A stretch of DNA of 64,000 nucleotides from Desulfovibrio sp. Marseille-P6017 (GCA_900604495.1 UWOR01000002.1:248001-312000), one strand, 5' to 3'. Counted from the first letter of the stretch, positions 10,073-19,614 are shown. The notes: generated from the sequence alone by a model not told the origin. Program-made: numbers and translations.

Positions 10073-10212
10073 TCTTCAGACGTACATCTATAAGATATTT
10101 TATTATTTTTATAGAATCTAAATCTATTAATTTAGAAATGAATAATAAGTTTGTGTGGGTTATAATAATAAAGTAAAATTAAAAAATACTAACCGCATTA
10201 AAGGAGTAAACT

Positions 10213-10578
10213 ATGAACTGTATATTCTGTAATATGAAAGATAATTACATACTTGAAAATGAACTAGCTTACGCAATTTATGATAAATACCCAGTAGGGA
10301 AAGGTCATATGCTATTTATACCGAAAAGACACGTAAAAGACTTTTTCCATATAACAAAAGAAGAAAGAGAAGCAATATTTAATTTAATAGATGAAGGTAA
10401 AAAACTATTAGATGAGAAATACTCTCCAGATGCATACAACATAGGAGTAAACTGTGGAGAATACTCAGGACAAACAGTAATGCATGTCCATGTACATCTA
10501 ATACCAAGATACAAAGGAGACACAAACTCACCACAAGGTGGAGTAAGAGGAGTAATACCAGAAAGAATGAAGTACTAA
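10213..10578 (+). CDS. HIT family nucleotide hydrolase
   Basis: Histidine-triad protein, likely a nucleoside phosphoramidate or dinucleotide hydrolase. The triad HVHVHLIPRY is near residue 94. The N-terminal CIFCNM resembles the zinc-binding start seen in many HIT proteins. 121 residues, usual size; SD AAGGAG before the ATG. Followed after 16 bases by the ProX-type gene, so probably co-transcribed. Confidence 0.93.
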   Translation: MNCIFCNMKDNYILENELAYAIYDKYPVGKGHMLFIPKRHVKDFFHITKEEREAIFNLIDEGKKLLDEKYSPDAYNIGVNCGEYSGQTVMHVHVHLIPRYKGDTNSPQGGVRGVIPERMKY

Positions 10579-10594
10579 AAAAGGATGGAGATAA

Positions 10595-11119
10595 ATGAAA
10601 AAAGACATATACAAAAAGTTAGATGAATTAAAGATAAAATACAAAATACTAAAACATAAAGAAGTATTCACCGCTGATGAATTTTACGAAGCAACTAAAG
10701 ATATGCCAGGATATCACTGTAAAAACTTATTTTTAAAGAACTCAAATAAAAGTAAAAATTATTTATTAGTAGCAAAACATGATAAAAATGTAAACTTAAA
10801 AGATATAAAAGAGCAAATAGGAAGTACTAGGCTTTCATTTGATTCACCAGAAAATTTATACGAACTATTAAAGGTAACTCCAGGAAGTGTAAATCCATTT
10901 AGTATTATAAACGATATAGATAGTAAAGTAGAGTTATTAATAGATAGTGATTTGCTAAATGGTGAAAATCTTAATTTTCATCCATCTATAAATACAGAAA
11001 CATTTAATATATCAGGAGAAGATTTTAATAAATTTTTAGATCATATTAATAATAATGTTATAAAGCAAATATTATATAAAATGATAAACATTTTATTAGT
11101 ATATAAAAAAATAATATAA
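10595..11119 (+). CDS. YbaK/ProX-type prolyl-tRNA deacylase
   Basis: YbaK/aminoacyl-tRNA-synthetase-associated domain, an editing domain that hydrolyses mischarged Ala- or Cys-tRNA(Pro). Features seen: NLFLKN near residue 45, YLLVAKHDKNV near 54, and the VTPGSVNPFSIIND block near 96-109, diagnostic of the ProX/PrdX branch. 174 residues, with about 20 poorly conserved residues at the end. ATG follows AAGGATGGAG closely. In Clostridia a relative (PrdX) sits with proline reductase genes; none is near here. Confidence 0.88.
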   Translation: MKKDIYKKLDELKIKYKILKHKEVFTADEFYEATKDMPGYHCKNLFLKNSNKSKNYLLVAKHDKNVNLKDIKEQIGSTRLSFDSPENLYELLKVTPGSVNPFSIINDIDSKVELLIDSDLLNGENLNFHPSINTETFNISGEDFNKFLDHINNNVIKQILYKMINILLVYKKII

Positions 11120-11218
11120 AATTAGTATCAAATAACTAATAAGTGCATATAATAATATATGTAGTAACATACAAATAAATTAAAAGGTGTCTAGAAATAG
11201 ATTTTAGGAGTATTTTTT

Positions 11219-11419
11219 ATGAATAATGGAACAGTGAAATGGTTTAACAATGAAAAAGGATTTGGATTTATATCAGTAGAAGGTGGAGATGATGTATTCG
11301 TACATTTTTCAGCTATACAAACTGACGGATTTAAATCTTTAGAAGAAGGTCAAAAAGTAAACTTTAATATAGTTAAAGGTGCTAGAGGTCCTCAAGCTGA
11401 AAACGTAACTATATTATAA
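11219..11419 (+). CDS. cold-shock protein, CspA family
   Basis: 66-residue single OB fold that binds single-stranded RNA/DNA. RNP1 KGFGFIS at residues 13-19 and RNP2 VFVHFSA at 26-32. SD TTTAGGAG. The upstream 100 bases are AT-rich and may be the temperature-responsive 5' UTR typical of csp messages. A strong terminator follows directly. Confidence 0.96.
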   Translation: MNNGTVKWFNNEKGFGFISVEGGDDVFVHFSAIQTDGFKSLEEGQKVNFNIVKGARGPQAENVTIL

Positions 11420-11434
11420 TATATATGTTCGTGG

Positions 11435-11460
11435 AAAAGACACATTGTGTGTCTTTTTTT
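11435..11460 (+). terminator. terminator after cold-shock gene
   Basis: AAAGACACA-TTG-TGTGTCTTT followed by a T run. Confidence 0.9.
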
Positions 11461-11550
11461 ATGTCTATAATACACTTAACTTTTCTATTGTTTATTTATA
11501 AATAGGATATGTTTAATATGGTGTTGATATTAGGAACAATTTTAATAATA

Positions 11551-11592
11551 AAAAAGTAGGGGTATACCAAATCATATAACTCCTACTTTTTT
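11551..11592. terminator. terminator-like hairpin
   Basis: AAAAAGTAGG pairs with CCTACTTTTT across a 22-base loop. It lies between the cold-shock gene and the converging small membrane protein gene and could stop either. Confidence 0.65.
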
Positions 11593-11640
11593 GTTAGTAT
11601 TATATTAAATTTGTTTATTTTGTTTTATCTATATAACCTA

Positions 11641-11865
11641 TTAATTTTCATCATACTTTTTATTATTTTCATTAAATCTTTCCAAGATTAATGACGCACA
11701 GAATATAACTAGAAATATTAATGAAAGTAATAGTGAATGAGTTACTAGATGATATGAAGATTCTACAGAACTATAACCTATATTTGAAATTATAGGAACA
11801 ATAAGCCATATATTAAAAAAGAATATTATTACCGTTATAACTAAGCTCCATAGTATTTTTTTCAT
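11641..11865 (-). CDS. small two-span membrane protein, unknown
   Basis: 74 residues: one hydrophobic segment at about 5-28, a second at about 44-62, then a charged tail RFNENNKKYDEN. No family recognised. Support for translation is the clear SD AGGGGG five bases before the ATG at 11865. Separate from its neighbours; promoter not identified. Confidence 0.6.
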   Translation of the reverse strand: MKKILWSLVITVIIFFFNIWLIVPIISNIGYSSVESSYHLVTHSLLLSLIFLVIFCASLILERFNENNKKYDEN

Positions 11866-12125
11866 ATTTATCCCCCTATGACGTTAAATTTACTTATTTT
11901 TATTATAACATTACTTTGTACAATATAATTCTTATTTTTAATAGAATCTCTATTAGACTTAAATATTGATAACTCCATAACCATACATTTAGTATATTAA
12001 TCCACTTATCTAATAATTTCTTATTTATATATGTTGCAGAGTTTGTAAAATAAGTATATTGATTTAGAAACAATGAAGGAATATGATAAATACTATCTAA
12101 TATAGCATATAATTTATATAAAAAT

Positions 12126-12644
12126 TTATGATATAGCTTTAGCAATTTCTTTATTATTTAATAGAAAATTAATTAAAATTGGTATAAATATTAATTGAAT
12201 TATCATACCTGGTATAGCAGGAAAAAGCCCTGAAGCAACGTAAGTTATTGGACTTACCTGGGGAGCTAAAGTTAAAGAAACTACAAATGCACCAGCTATA
12301 GCAAATAGTCTACCTACAACCATTGCACAAATAAGAGAAATATATACCTTATTAGTTTTAGAAAAAACTAATCCAGTCACTAATCCATAACCACAAAGTT
12401 CAAATGCCATAATAGGCATTACAGGAACTAATGGAGGCATACTAGTTAATAAACCACTAAGTATAGGTGTTATTATACCAACAGCAGCACCAAGTGCAGG
12501 TCCTAGAAAATATCCTGCCATTAAAACTGGAATATGCATTGGTAAAAATACAGATCCTCCCATATTGAATATATGGAATATCATAGGTAAAATAACTCCA
12601 AATGCTACAAACAATCCTGATAATACTAATTTTTTTGCTTTCAT
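12126..12644 (-). CDS. ECF transporter S component (substrate-binding)
   Basis: 172-residue membrane protein with five to six hydrophobic segments, the AxxxA-like opening KKLVLSGLFVAFGVILPMIFH and an internal PMHIPVLMAGYFLGP block typical of ECF vitamin-uptake S components (PF12822 type). Substrate cannot be read from sequence. It would need the shared EcfA/A'/T module, which is not in this window. SD AGGGGG. Downstream partner of the methyltransferase gene in one - strand unit. Confidence 0.85.
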   Translation of the reverse strand: MKAKKLVLSGLFVAFGVILPMIFHIFNMGGSVFLPMHIPVLMAGYFLGPALGAAVGIITPILSGLLTSMPPLVPVMPIMAFELCGYGLVTGLVFSKTNKVYISLICAMVVGRLFAIAGAFVVSLTLAPQVSPITYVASGLFPAIPGMIIQLIFIPILINFLLNNKEIAKAIS

Positions 12645-12691
12645 AATAATCCCCCTGATTAATTAAAATAATTTTATACTAAATGTAAATT

Positions 12692-13282
12692 CTAGCTATT
12701 TTGTATTACAATATAATACATTTCATCGTCTTCAAATGCTTCAATTACATTCAAAGAAGCATTTATAAATACTTCTTTTTGTTCATTAACTTCCATTAAA
12801 AGTGATTCATTAACACGCTCATCAGCATTTTTATGTAGATTGTTTAAAAAATTTCTACTATTAGAATGAGCAATCATCAAGAGACCATTATTATGTAAGT
12901 TATTTTTTACAAGTTTTGATATAGTGTTTGTTTTATCTTCTAAATGAGGATACATAGAATAAAGAATTATTTTATCGTACTTAGATTCTATATTTTCATT
13001 TTCTACATCTACTAAATCAAAGTGAACATTAGGTATTTTCTTAAATTTTTCACATGCAATATCTAGCATACCCTTAGAAATGTCAACTCCTCTAATTAAA
13101 CCATTAGGTGATAGTTTAATTAAAAATGGTATTAACACTCCTGTACCAGTACCTACATCGAGTATAGTGTCGTCTTCTTTTAGTTTTAACTTACTTAGAA
13201 TATAATTGATTTTACTTTCATTAACTTCAATCATATTATCCCAATTTTCAGCGATTGAATCAAAAAAATCTACCTGTGACAT
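12692..13282 (-). CDS. class I SAM-dependent methyltransferase
   Basis: UbiE-like Rossmann methyltransferase with motif I ILDVGTGTGVLIP near residue 41 and the acidic loop GVDISKGMLDIA near 67. The frame extends upstream to an ATG at 13315, but that ATG lies inside a hairpin stem and has no SD; ATG 13282 follows AAGGGGGATTAT and gives 197 residues. Pairing with an ECF S component suggests a vitamin- or cofactor-linked role, but the methyl acceptor is unknown. Confidence 0.85.
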   Translation of the reverse strand: MSQVDFFDSIAENWDNMIEVNESKINYILSKLKLKEDDTILDVGTGTGVLIPFLIKLSPNGLIRGVDISKGMLDIACEKFKKIPNVHFDLVDVENENIESKYDKIILYSMYPHLEDKTNTISKLVKNNLHNNGLLMIAHSNSRNFLNNLHKNADERVNESLLMEVNEQKEVFINASLNVIEAFEDDEMYYIVIQNS

Positions 13283-13302
13283 ATAATCCCCCTTTTTTGC
13301 AC

Positions 13303-13392
13303 AAAAAAAGGCCATAAAGATTAAAAACCTTCATGGCCTTATTACAAATATTTCATTAATAAAATAGTAGCACAGCTATAATTATTTAGCAA
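13303..13392 (-). promoter_or_regulatory. promoter and terminator-containing leader of the methyltransferase/ECF unit
   Basis: On the - strand TTGCTA (13392-13387), 17-base spacer, TACTAT (13369-13364) form a good sigma-A promoter. About 20 bases after the predicted start comes AAGGCCAT (13340-13333)/ATGGCCTT (13315-13308) with a U-run, then only some 20 bases to the SD. The hairpin may end the upstream cls message, but any transcript from this promoter must also pass it, so attenuation is likely. Confidence 0.55.
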
Positions 13393-13445
13393 TAAAATGA
13401 TGAAAGAAATGTTTTATAGCTTTTTTATAGCATATTTTATTTAGA

Positions 13446-14900
13446 TTAAAGTAAAGAAGAGAATAATTTTGAGAAACCTTCTTTAATTTTTACATAATTA
13501 CTTCTATTATTATATTCTTTTAAAGTTAATCTATTAGACAGTAACATATCTTTTTCAAACTGTTCACGTTGTTTTTTAGCAATGTCTTTACAATAAATTA
13601 AAGCATTTACTTCAAAGTTTAATTCACAACTTCGTGTATCCATGTTTGCAGTACCTATTGAGCACACCCTATCATCTATGACTACAGTTTTAGAATGAAG
13701 AAATGCATTTTTATCATAGTGATAGATTTCAATGCCGAAGTTTAATAATTCTCCTGCATAAACTAAATTAGCCCAATAAACGAATGGATGATCACCTTTG
13801 CCAGGAATCATTATTTTTATATCAACACCAGAAATAGATGCAAGTTTTAAGCTATCAGCTATGCTTTGATCTAAAATCAAATATGGTGATTGTATATAAA
13901 TATAATCCTTAGCTTTTTGAATCATTTCTAAATATGACCATTTAATTTCATATCTATTGTATGGATTTGGACCACTTGATATTATTTGTATTCCAGGTTC
14001 TGAGTAATTAAAATCATATATAGTATTAGATTTAAAATCTTTTAATACAGAAGTTAAGTCTATATTTTCTTTAGTTGCATAGTTCCAATCAGATAAGAAT
14101 CTTAAGTTTAAATCTTTAACAGCACTTCCATCAAATTTTATATGAGTATCTCTCCAATAACCAAATTTAGGGTCTTTACCTAAGTATTCATCACCAACGT
14201 TGAATCCTCCAACAAAACCAATTTTATTGTCTATAACAATGATTTTTCTGTGATTTCTAAAATTCATATTTAGGTTTACTAGTTTTAGTATAGCAGGGAA
14301 GAACTCACCAGTTTTTACGCCAGCATCTATTACAGATTTTAATTTTTTCTTTGTAAGAGATCTACTACCTACTGAATCATATAATAATCTAACTTCAACA
14401 CCTGACTTTGCTTTTTCTTTTAATATTTTTAATATTTGAGAACCGATTTCATCATCTTTAAAGATATAAAATTGTATATTTATACTTTTTTCAGCTTTTC
14501 TTAGACTATCTAAAATTTCATTAAATAATTCTTTACCATCAAAAAATAATTCTACTTCGTTATTGTTTCTATAAGGTGAATATTCCATAGATTCTATGGC
14601 TCTAATTATTTCATAATTACTAGAATTTTTAATACTATCATTAGAAATTCTCATCTGATCTAATTGATCTGTATATGTTTTAAAAAATTCCATTTTAGAT
14701 TTTTTCATTATGAATATATCAGATTTTTTAATCTTTCTACCAATTAGTAAGAAAAGTATAAAGCCTATATAAGGTAATAGAGTTAAAATTAATGCCCAGG
14801 ATATTATACTGTTAGCTGAACGTTTTTCTTTAAAAATCATATATATGATTGTTATTATATTTAAAATATGAACTAATATAGATAAAATGGCAATAATCAT
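13446..14900 (-). CDS. cls: cardiolipin synthase
   Basis: Joins two phosphatidylglycerols to cardiolipin at the membrane. 484 residues: two N-terminal membrane segments (about 3-22 and 33-55), then two phospholipase-D HKD motifs, HRKIIVID near residue 218 and HSKTVVID near 400. Start ATG 14900 with SD AAAGGAT. No nearby lipid genes; the following methyltransferase is separated by a hairpin. Confidence 0.96.
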   Translation of the reverse strand: MIIAILSILVHILNIITIIYMIFKEKRSANSIISWALILTLLPYIGFILFLLIGRKIKKSDIFIMKKSKMEFFKTYTDQLDQMRISNDSIKNSSNYEIIRAIESMEYSPYRNNNEVELFFDGKELFNEILDSLRKAEKSINIQFYIFKDDEIGSQILKILKEKAKSGVEVRLLYDSVGSRSLTKKKLKSVIDAGVKTGEFFPAILKLVNLNMNFRNHRKIIVIDNKIGFVGGFNVGDEYLGKDPKFGYWRDTHIKFDGSAVKDLNLRFLSDWNYATKENIDLTSVLKDFKSNTIYDFNYSEPGIQIISSGPNPYNRYEIKWSYLEMIQKAKDYIYIQSPYLILDQSIADSLKLASISGVDIKIMIPGKGDHPFVYWANLVYAGELLNFGIEIYHYDKNAFLHSKTVVIDDRVCSIGTANMDTRSCELNFEVNALIYCKDIAKKQREQFEKDMLLSNRLTLKEYNNRSNYVKIKEGFSKLFSSLL

Positions 14901-15065
14901 AAATTTAGTATCCTTTCAAATGGAGTTAAACTTTTTTATATATAAATTATGATAGCCTTTAAATTTAAATTTATGTAAAAAGACTAATTGAGGTATGTTT
15001 ATGCATATACTAGTATGTGAAAGCTTTATTAATGAAAAAGTTGGATAGGAATAAGGAGGAGCACC

Positions 15066-15815
15066 ATGATAGAAAAATTTGATATCAATATAACGCCTTT
15101 TCAGCTAGAAAGAACAATGCATATTTATTTACCAGATGATTATTACGATAGTGAAGAAAGATATCCTGTTATGTATATGTATGATGGTCATAATTTATTT
15201 AATGATAATGATGCAACATATGGAAAGTCGTGGGGGCTATCGGATTTTTTAGATAACTATGATAAGAAGTTTATTATTGTTGGAATGGAATGTAATCATA
15301 CTGGAAATGAAAGATTAAATGAATACTGTCCTTATAATATAGAAGATGAGTCTATAGGAAAAATTAATGGAAGAGGACAACAATTAATGGATTGGGTAGT
15401 TAGTGAGTTAAAGCCATTAATTGATAATATATATAGAACCTATCCGTCTAGAGAGTACACTGGAATTGGAGGAAGCTCTATGGGTGGGCTAATGGCATTG
15501 TATACTATTATAAAATATAATAAGTATTTTTCTAAGGCTGCATGTTTATCACCATCTATATTTTTATGTATGGATGAATTGAATGAGGAATTAGAGTCGT
15601 CTATAATTGACTCGAATACTAGAATTTATTTTAGCTTTGGAACAAGGGAAGTAAGAAATATGGATTTAATTTTAGATTATATAGGTTATTTTGATGATTA
15701 TTTTACTCATTACAATGCAAGTAGCTATGTTTATATAGCTAAAAATGGAAAACATAATGAAGCAACATGGGAAAAACAAAATAAAATTTATTTTGACTTT
15801 TTATATGGTATGTAG
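15066..15815 (+). CDS. alpha/beta hydrolase, putative esterase family
   Basis: Esterase-D-like fold (PF00756). Seen: YPVMYMYDGHNLF near residue 32, nucleophile elbow GGSSMGG near 136-142 and a late His in NGKHNEATW near 230. Cytosolic, no signal peptide, 249 residues. SD AAGGAGGAGC lies just before the ATG. Substrate unknown; homologues act on acyl or siderophore esters. Confidence 0.88.
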   Translation: MIEKFDINITPFQLERTMHIYLPDDYYDSEERYPVMYMYDGHNLFNDNDATYGKSWGLSDFLDNYDKKFIIVGMECNHTGNERLNEYCPYNIEDESIGKINGRGQQLMDWVVSELKPLIDNIYRTYPSREYTGIGGSSMGGLMALYTIIKYNKYFSKAACLSPSIFLCMDELNEELESSIIDSNTRIYFSFGTREVRNMDLILDYIGYFDDYFTHYNASSYVYIAKNGKHNEATWEKQNKIYFDFLYGM

Positions 15816-15849
15816 TTAAATAATTCTCTAAACTTAATATAGAAATTAA

Positions 15850-16121
15850 TTATTAACAAAGTGGATTTTTATAAGCAATTCCTTTTATAAATACAAAAAC
15901 CTTATTACCGAATTTTTCATAATTACTAATTTTAAATCCAGAATTCTACTTGTTAGTTATTTTATAATTCCAACTATGGGAGGATGGATGCTAGGATATA
16001 TTGATGAAAAAATATATAATGGTTCTATAGTGCCAAGTATATTACTACATGGTATAGTTAATTTTGGAAGAGATATTATGCTTATATTTTCAGGTACAAT
16101 TTTAAAATATTATGAATAATC
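15850..16121 (+). pseudogene. fragment of a CPBP intramembrane protease
   Basis: Open frame without a start codon, bounded upstream by TAA. The translation begins WIFISNSFYKYKNL, and later has GGWMLGYIDEKIYNGSIVPS followed by LLHGIVNF, the third CPBP/Abi motif (HxxxN) and its usual context. The first motif (EExxR), which should stand before WIF, is gone, and the FxxxH motif is not visible. Remnant of a CAAX-protease-like gene. Confidence 0.6.
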
Positions 16122-16140
16122 TATAGTAAGTTATAGAAGT

Positions 16141-16192
16141 AACCACATCTTAGAGATTAATGTATTAAAAAGTCTAAGGTGTGGTTGTTTTT
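16141..16192 (+). terminator. terminator after CPBP fragment
   Basis: AACCACATCTTAGA pairs with TCTAAGGTGTGGTT (one mismatch) and is followed by GTTTTT. Confidence 0.8.
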
Positions 16193-16200
16193 ATGCCATA

Positions 16201-16308
16201 TTTATCACGAAGAGGGCTAGCATAGCCTAATTATATATAAATTGTTCACAATATATAACAATTGTGAACTAATTTATATTGTTTATCATGAAGTTATCTA
16301 ACATAGCC
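16201..16308. repeat. imperfect 27-base direct repeat
   Basis: TTTATCA-GAAG----CTA-CATAGCC occurs at 16201-16227 and again at 16282-16308 with six differences. The two copies bracket the inverted repeat at 16236-16278. The rest of the 16122-16454 gap has no gene; a further hairpin with TTAATCCC/GGGATTAA lies at 16337-16376. Confidence 0.6.
16236..16278. repeat. 17-bp inverted repeat with 8-base loop
   Basis: Core GTTCACAAT (16244-16252) and ATTGTGAAC (16261-16269) are exact. After a single bulged T the arms extend another eight pairs (TATAAATT/AATTTATA). No T run, so not an ordinary terminator. No coding frame covers it. Confidence 0.7.
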
Positions 16309-16454
16309 ATAAAATATTATATAAGATAATAAACAATTAATCCCCCTACGTTTAAAAATAGATATAGAGGGATTAACATTTATTTTTAGCAACTGACGAA
16401 GTCGTTGGCTATATGAAGTTATTCGACCACACAGTGGCAATCTAAGAGAATTTT

Positions 16455-18053
16455 TTATAAAGAAGTTTCTCTTAAAACTAAATCTTCATTTCTCTCAATA
16501 AAATGTCTAATAGACCATTCGTTTTGTAATAACAATACTGAATTGTTATTTTTATCTTCGACTAATAATGTCTCCATTGGCATTGAAAGCCTACCATATT
16601 TGGAAAGATCATTTTCAATCCAACGTACATAGCGATAAGGTAGTGAATTCATTAGAATCTCAACACCATATTCTTGTTTTAGGCGATATTCTAAAACTTC
16701 AAATTGAAGAATTCCAACTACACCTATAATAAGTTCTTCCATACCAGAATTAGGTTGTCTGAATACCTGTATAGCACCTTCTTCTGATAACTGTGTAATA
16801 CCCTTCACGAACTGCTTTCTCTTAAGAGCATTTTTTGTAGAAACTCTTGCAAAATGCTCAGGAGCAAATTGTGGTATACCAGTGTATTGTAAATTTGATT
16901 GTTTTTCACTTAATGTATCACCAATATTAAATATACCTGGATCATGTATACCTATAATGTCCCCTGGATAAGCTGAGTCTATAATAACACGGTCTTGTGC
17001 TACAAACTGTTGAGGTTGAGATAGTTTAACCTTTTTGTTTCTTTGTACATGAGTTACTGTCATACCTTTTTCAAATTTACCAGAGCAAATTCTAAGGAAT
17101 GCAATTCTATCTCTATGATTTTTATCCATATTAGCTTGAATTTTAAATATAAATCCTGAGAAGTTATTAGAATTAGGATCAATATCACCTAAATTACTAC
17201 TACGAGGACTTGGCGGTGATGTTATTTCTAGGAATGATTCTAAAAATGGTTCTACACCAAAGTTAGTAAGAGCACTTCCGAAGAATACAGGCGTCAATTC
17301 ACCCTTTAATATTTCATCTAAATCAAAATTATCTCCAGCAATATCTAAAAGTTCAATATCTTCTAGTAGCTTTCCATGAAGAGCATCACCTAATAAAGCA
17401 TTAAATTTTTCATCAGATACCTCTCCAGTTATAGAATTAGCAATAGATTGTCCATGATTACCATCATCAAATAATTCAATTTGATTTTTATGACGGTTAA
17501 ACACACCTTTAAATTCTTTACCAGAACCAATTGGCCAGTTTACTGGACAAGAGCGAATTCCTAGAACATTTTCAATATCTTCAAGTAGCTCAAATGGATC
17601 TTTTCCTTGACGGTCCATTTTATTTATAAAAGTAAAAATTGGTATTCCTCTCATCTTACAAACTTGGAATAATTTCTTTGTTTGATCTTCGACACCTTTA
17701 GCAGAGTCAATAACCATTACTGCACTGTCTGCTGCCATAAGAGTTCTATAAGTATCTTCACTGAAATCTTGATGCCCTGGAGTATCAAGAATATTTATGC
17801 AAAAGTTATCATATTCAAATTGAAGAACACTTGATGCAACAGATATACCTCTTTGTTTTTCAATTTCCATCCAGTCAGATACTGCATGTTTTTGAGATCT
17901 TCTTGATTTAACTGAACCTGCTTCACGAATGGCACCACCATATAATAGAAACTTTTCAGTTAATGTAGTTTTTCCTGCATCGGGATGGGAAATGATTGCA
18001 AAGGTTCTTCTTCTTTTAACCTCATCAATCAAGTTTAAATTTTGTTCTGTCAT
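16455..18053 (-). CDS. prfC: peptide chain release factor 3
   Basis: Translational GTPase that removes RF1/RF2 from the ribosome. G1 HPDAGKTT near residue 22, G3 DTPGHQDF near 87, G4 NKMD near 141, then the EF-Tu-like domain 2 and RF3 C-terminal domain. 532 residues, full length. SD AAGGATGAT. The stop codon lies within an AAGAGAA/TTCTCTT hairpin (16444-16473). Confidence 0.97.
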   Translation of the reverse strand: MTEQNLNLIDEVKRRRTFAIISHPDAGKTTLTEKFLLYGGAIREAGSVKSRRSQKHAVSDWMEIEKQRGISVASSVLQFEYDNFCINILDTPGHQDFSEDTYRTLMAADSAVMVIDSAKGVEDQTKKLFQVCKMRGIPIFTFINKMDRQGKDPFELLEDIENVLGIRSCPVNWPIGSGKEFKGVFNRHKNQIELFDDGNHGQSIANSITGEVSDEKFNALLGDALHGKLLEDIELLDIAGDNFDLDEILKGELTPVFFGSALTNFGVEPFLESFLEITSPPSPRSSNLGDIDPNSNNFSGFIFKIQANMDKNHRDRIAFLRICSGKFEKGMTVTHVQRNKKVKLSQPQQFVAQDRVIIDSAYPGDIIGIHDPGIFNIGDTLSEKQSNLQYTGIPQFAPEHFARVSTKNALKRKQFVKGITQLSEEGAIQVFRQPNSGMEELIIGVVGILQFEVLEYRLKQEYGVEILMNSLPYRYVRWIENDLSKYGRLSMPMETLLVEDKNNNSVLLLQNEWSIRHFIERNEDLVLRETSL

Positions 18054-18394
18054 TTTTTATCATCCTTTATTTTAATTTTACGATTATCCAAATATAAAAA
18101 ACCATAATCCTATTGATATTATAACTTTATTGCAAAACTGTCAATATAGAAACTTTATGAAAATAGCTCCACTTAAAACGGCAGTCCTCAATGCCTGCCT
18201 TTTATAGTAGTAAGGAGTAAAATATATATAAAATATTATCTATATTTTGATTATAGACTAAAATTTGTAAATCAAACAAAAATAAATTATATAATTAAAT
18301 CTTTAGAAAATTTAACTGAGTATGAACAACAACAGGTATTTAATTTTTTAGAAGAAAAATTCGTATTTGGTTCTTTATCAACTTCTCCTTGTTA

Positions 18395-18505
18395 TCACTC
18401 TAAAAAAGATTTTTCAACATTATCTTTAAACATAGCGTAATTTTTAAATTCTTTTGGTGATATTTTATACTCTTTAACAAATGCTTTATAGAATACAGAG
18501 TAATC
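18395..18505 (-). pseudogene. C-terminal fragment of an AraC-family regulator
   Basis: 36-codon open stretch on the - strand translating as DYSVFYKAFVKEYKISPKEF followed by a 16-residue tail. This is the second helix-turn-helix of AraC regulators (pattern S.FYKAFKKEYGISPKEF). The preceding codon in frame is a stop and there is no start. Confidence 0.65.
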
Positions 18506-18703
18506 TTATGGATAGGGGGGTGGGGTTTTATACAGGGAGTATAGGCTTAATTATAGGATTTATGGGAAGTGAGTATAGCTTATAATATAATAAAGATCGC
18601 AATTGTTATATAATGAGAAGTAAAGTATATTAAAGAAGTTTGTAAAATATAAGATGAATACTAAAAACAATATTGTAGAAATCTTAAAGAATATGAATAG
18701 TAC

Positions 18704-18723
18704 TACTTACTAGATGGTAAGTA
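18704..18723. promoter_or_regulatory. inverted repeat operator candidate upstream of EFR1 ferredoxin
   Basis: TACTTAC-TAGATG-GTAAGTA, 7-bp arms with 6-base spacer, about 85 bases before the ATG at 18808. The form resembles sites of HxlR/MarR-type regulators, which often control flavodoxin/ferredoxin genes in Clostridia; no such regulator is intact nearby. Confidence 0.45.
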
Positions 18724-18807
18724 ACTAACCAGAAAGTGCATTATTGTGGGATCTAAAGCATTTATATATAATCCTTTTATAGATAAAAGACAAAGGAGAA
18801 GTATATA

Positions 18808-19596
18808 ATGAAGAAAAATTTAAACTTACTTTACTTTAGTCCTACTGATGGAACTAAGAAAATTGTAAGAAAAGTAGCAAGAGGAATGAATTTAGAATAT
18901 AAAGAGTTTAATATTACATTACCTCAAAATAGAGTGGAGGAATTATATTTTAATGAAAATGATATAATTATAGTTGGTATGCCAACATACGCTGGTAGAT
19001 TCCCTAAATTATTACATACATATATGGAGAAAATAAAATGTAATAATTCTTTAGCTGTATTTATTGCAACATATGGAAATAGAGATTATGAAGATTCACT
19101 GTTAGAATTAAAAGATTTGTTTGAAAATAAGTCTTGTAAAACTATAGCAGCTGCCACATTTATCACAGAACATTCTTCTACAGATAAGTTGGCAACGAAA
19201 AGACCTAATGAAGAAGATTTAAGTATAGCTTATGACTTTGGACTGAAAATCAGTACAAAGATTGAAAATATAAAGAGCTTTGATAAAATAGAAAATTTAA
19301 ATGTTCCTGGGAATTTCCCTTATGTAATAAAAAATTCACCTATCTTACCAATAGCTCCTGAAACTAAAGATGCATGTATAAATTGTAAAATATGTGCTAA
19401 ACATTGTCCTACATCAGCTATAGATTTTGATGATTGTAAATTAATAGATATAAATAAATGTATAAAATGTTGTAGCTGCATAAAGAGATGTCCATTCAAT
19501 GCCAAACAAATGATTCATGAAGGGTATAAAAATATGCAAAATATGCTTGTAAGTAATTTTGCACATATAGTAAGAAAACCTGAAATATTTATCTAA
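18808..19596 (+). CDS. EFR1-type flavodoxin/ferredoxin fusion
   Basis: 262 residues. N-terminal flavodoxin-like domain (YFSPTDGTKKIV near residue 10, then VGMPTYAGRFP near 55) fused to a bacterial two-[4Fe-4S] ferredoxin: CINCKICAKHCP near 190 and CIKCCSCIKRCP near 216. A cytosolic electron carrier of anaerobes; redox partner unknown. SD AAGGAGAAG. Monocistronic with terminator downstream. Confidence 0.92.
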   Translation: MKKNLNLLYFSPTDGTKKIVRKVARGMNLEYKEFNITLPQNRVEELYFNENDIIIVGMPTYAGRFPKLLHTYMEKIKCNNSLAVFIATYGNRDYEDSLLELKDLFENKSCKTIAAATFITEHSSTDKLATKRPNEEDLSIAYDFGLKISTKIENIKSFDKIENLNVPGNFPYVIKNSPILPIAPETKDACINCKICAKHCPTSAIDFDDCKLIDINKCIKCCSCIKRCPFNAKQMIHEGYKNMQNMLVSNFAHIVRKPEIFI

Positions 19597-19614
19597 AATT
19601 TTATAAAAACAAAG

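Larger units (their letters stand above)
18054..18807. other. gene-poor gap with decayed fragments
   Basis: Holds the prfC promoter side, a short GGCAG/CTGCC hairpin at about 18180-18200, the AraC remnant listed separately, an overlapping + strand frame without start ending at 18440 (includes SLENLTEYEQQQVFNFLEEK, unrecognised), and a short hydrophobic remnant GFYTGSIGLIIGFMGSEYSL near 18522-18584. No intact gene seen. Confidence 0.55.

Noticed and set aside
11903..12145. 80-codon frame on the - strand between the small membrane gene and the ECF gene
   Set aside because: Starts with TTG inside the ECF gene, has no Shine-Dalgarno, and the translation is low-complexity Tyr/Leu/Ile typical of AT-rich non-coding DNA.
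13283..13315. ATG 13315 as start of the methyltransferase
   Set aside because: It is part of the GGCCAT hairpin stem, has no SD, and adds 11 residues outside the family alignment.
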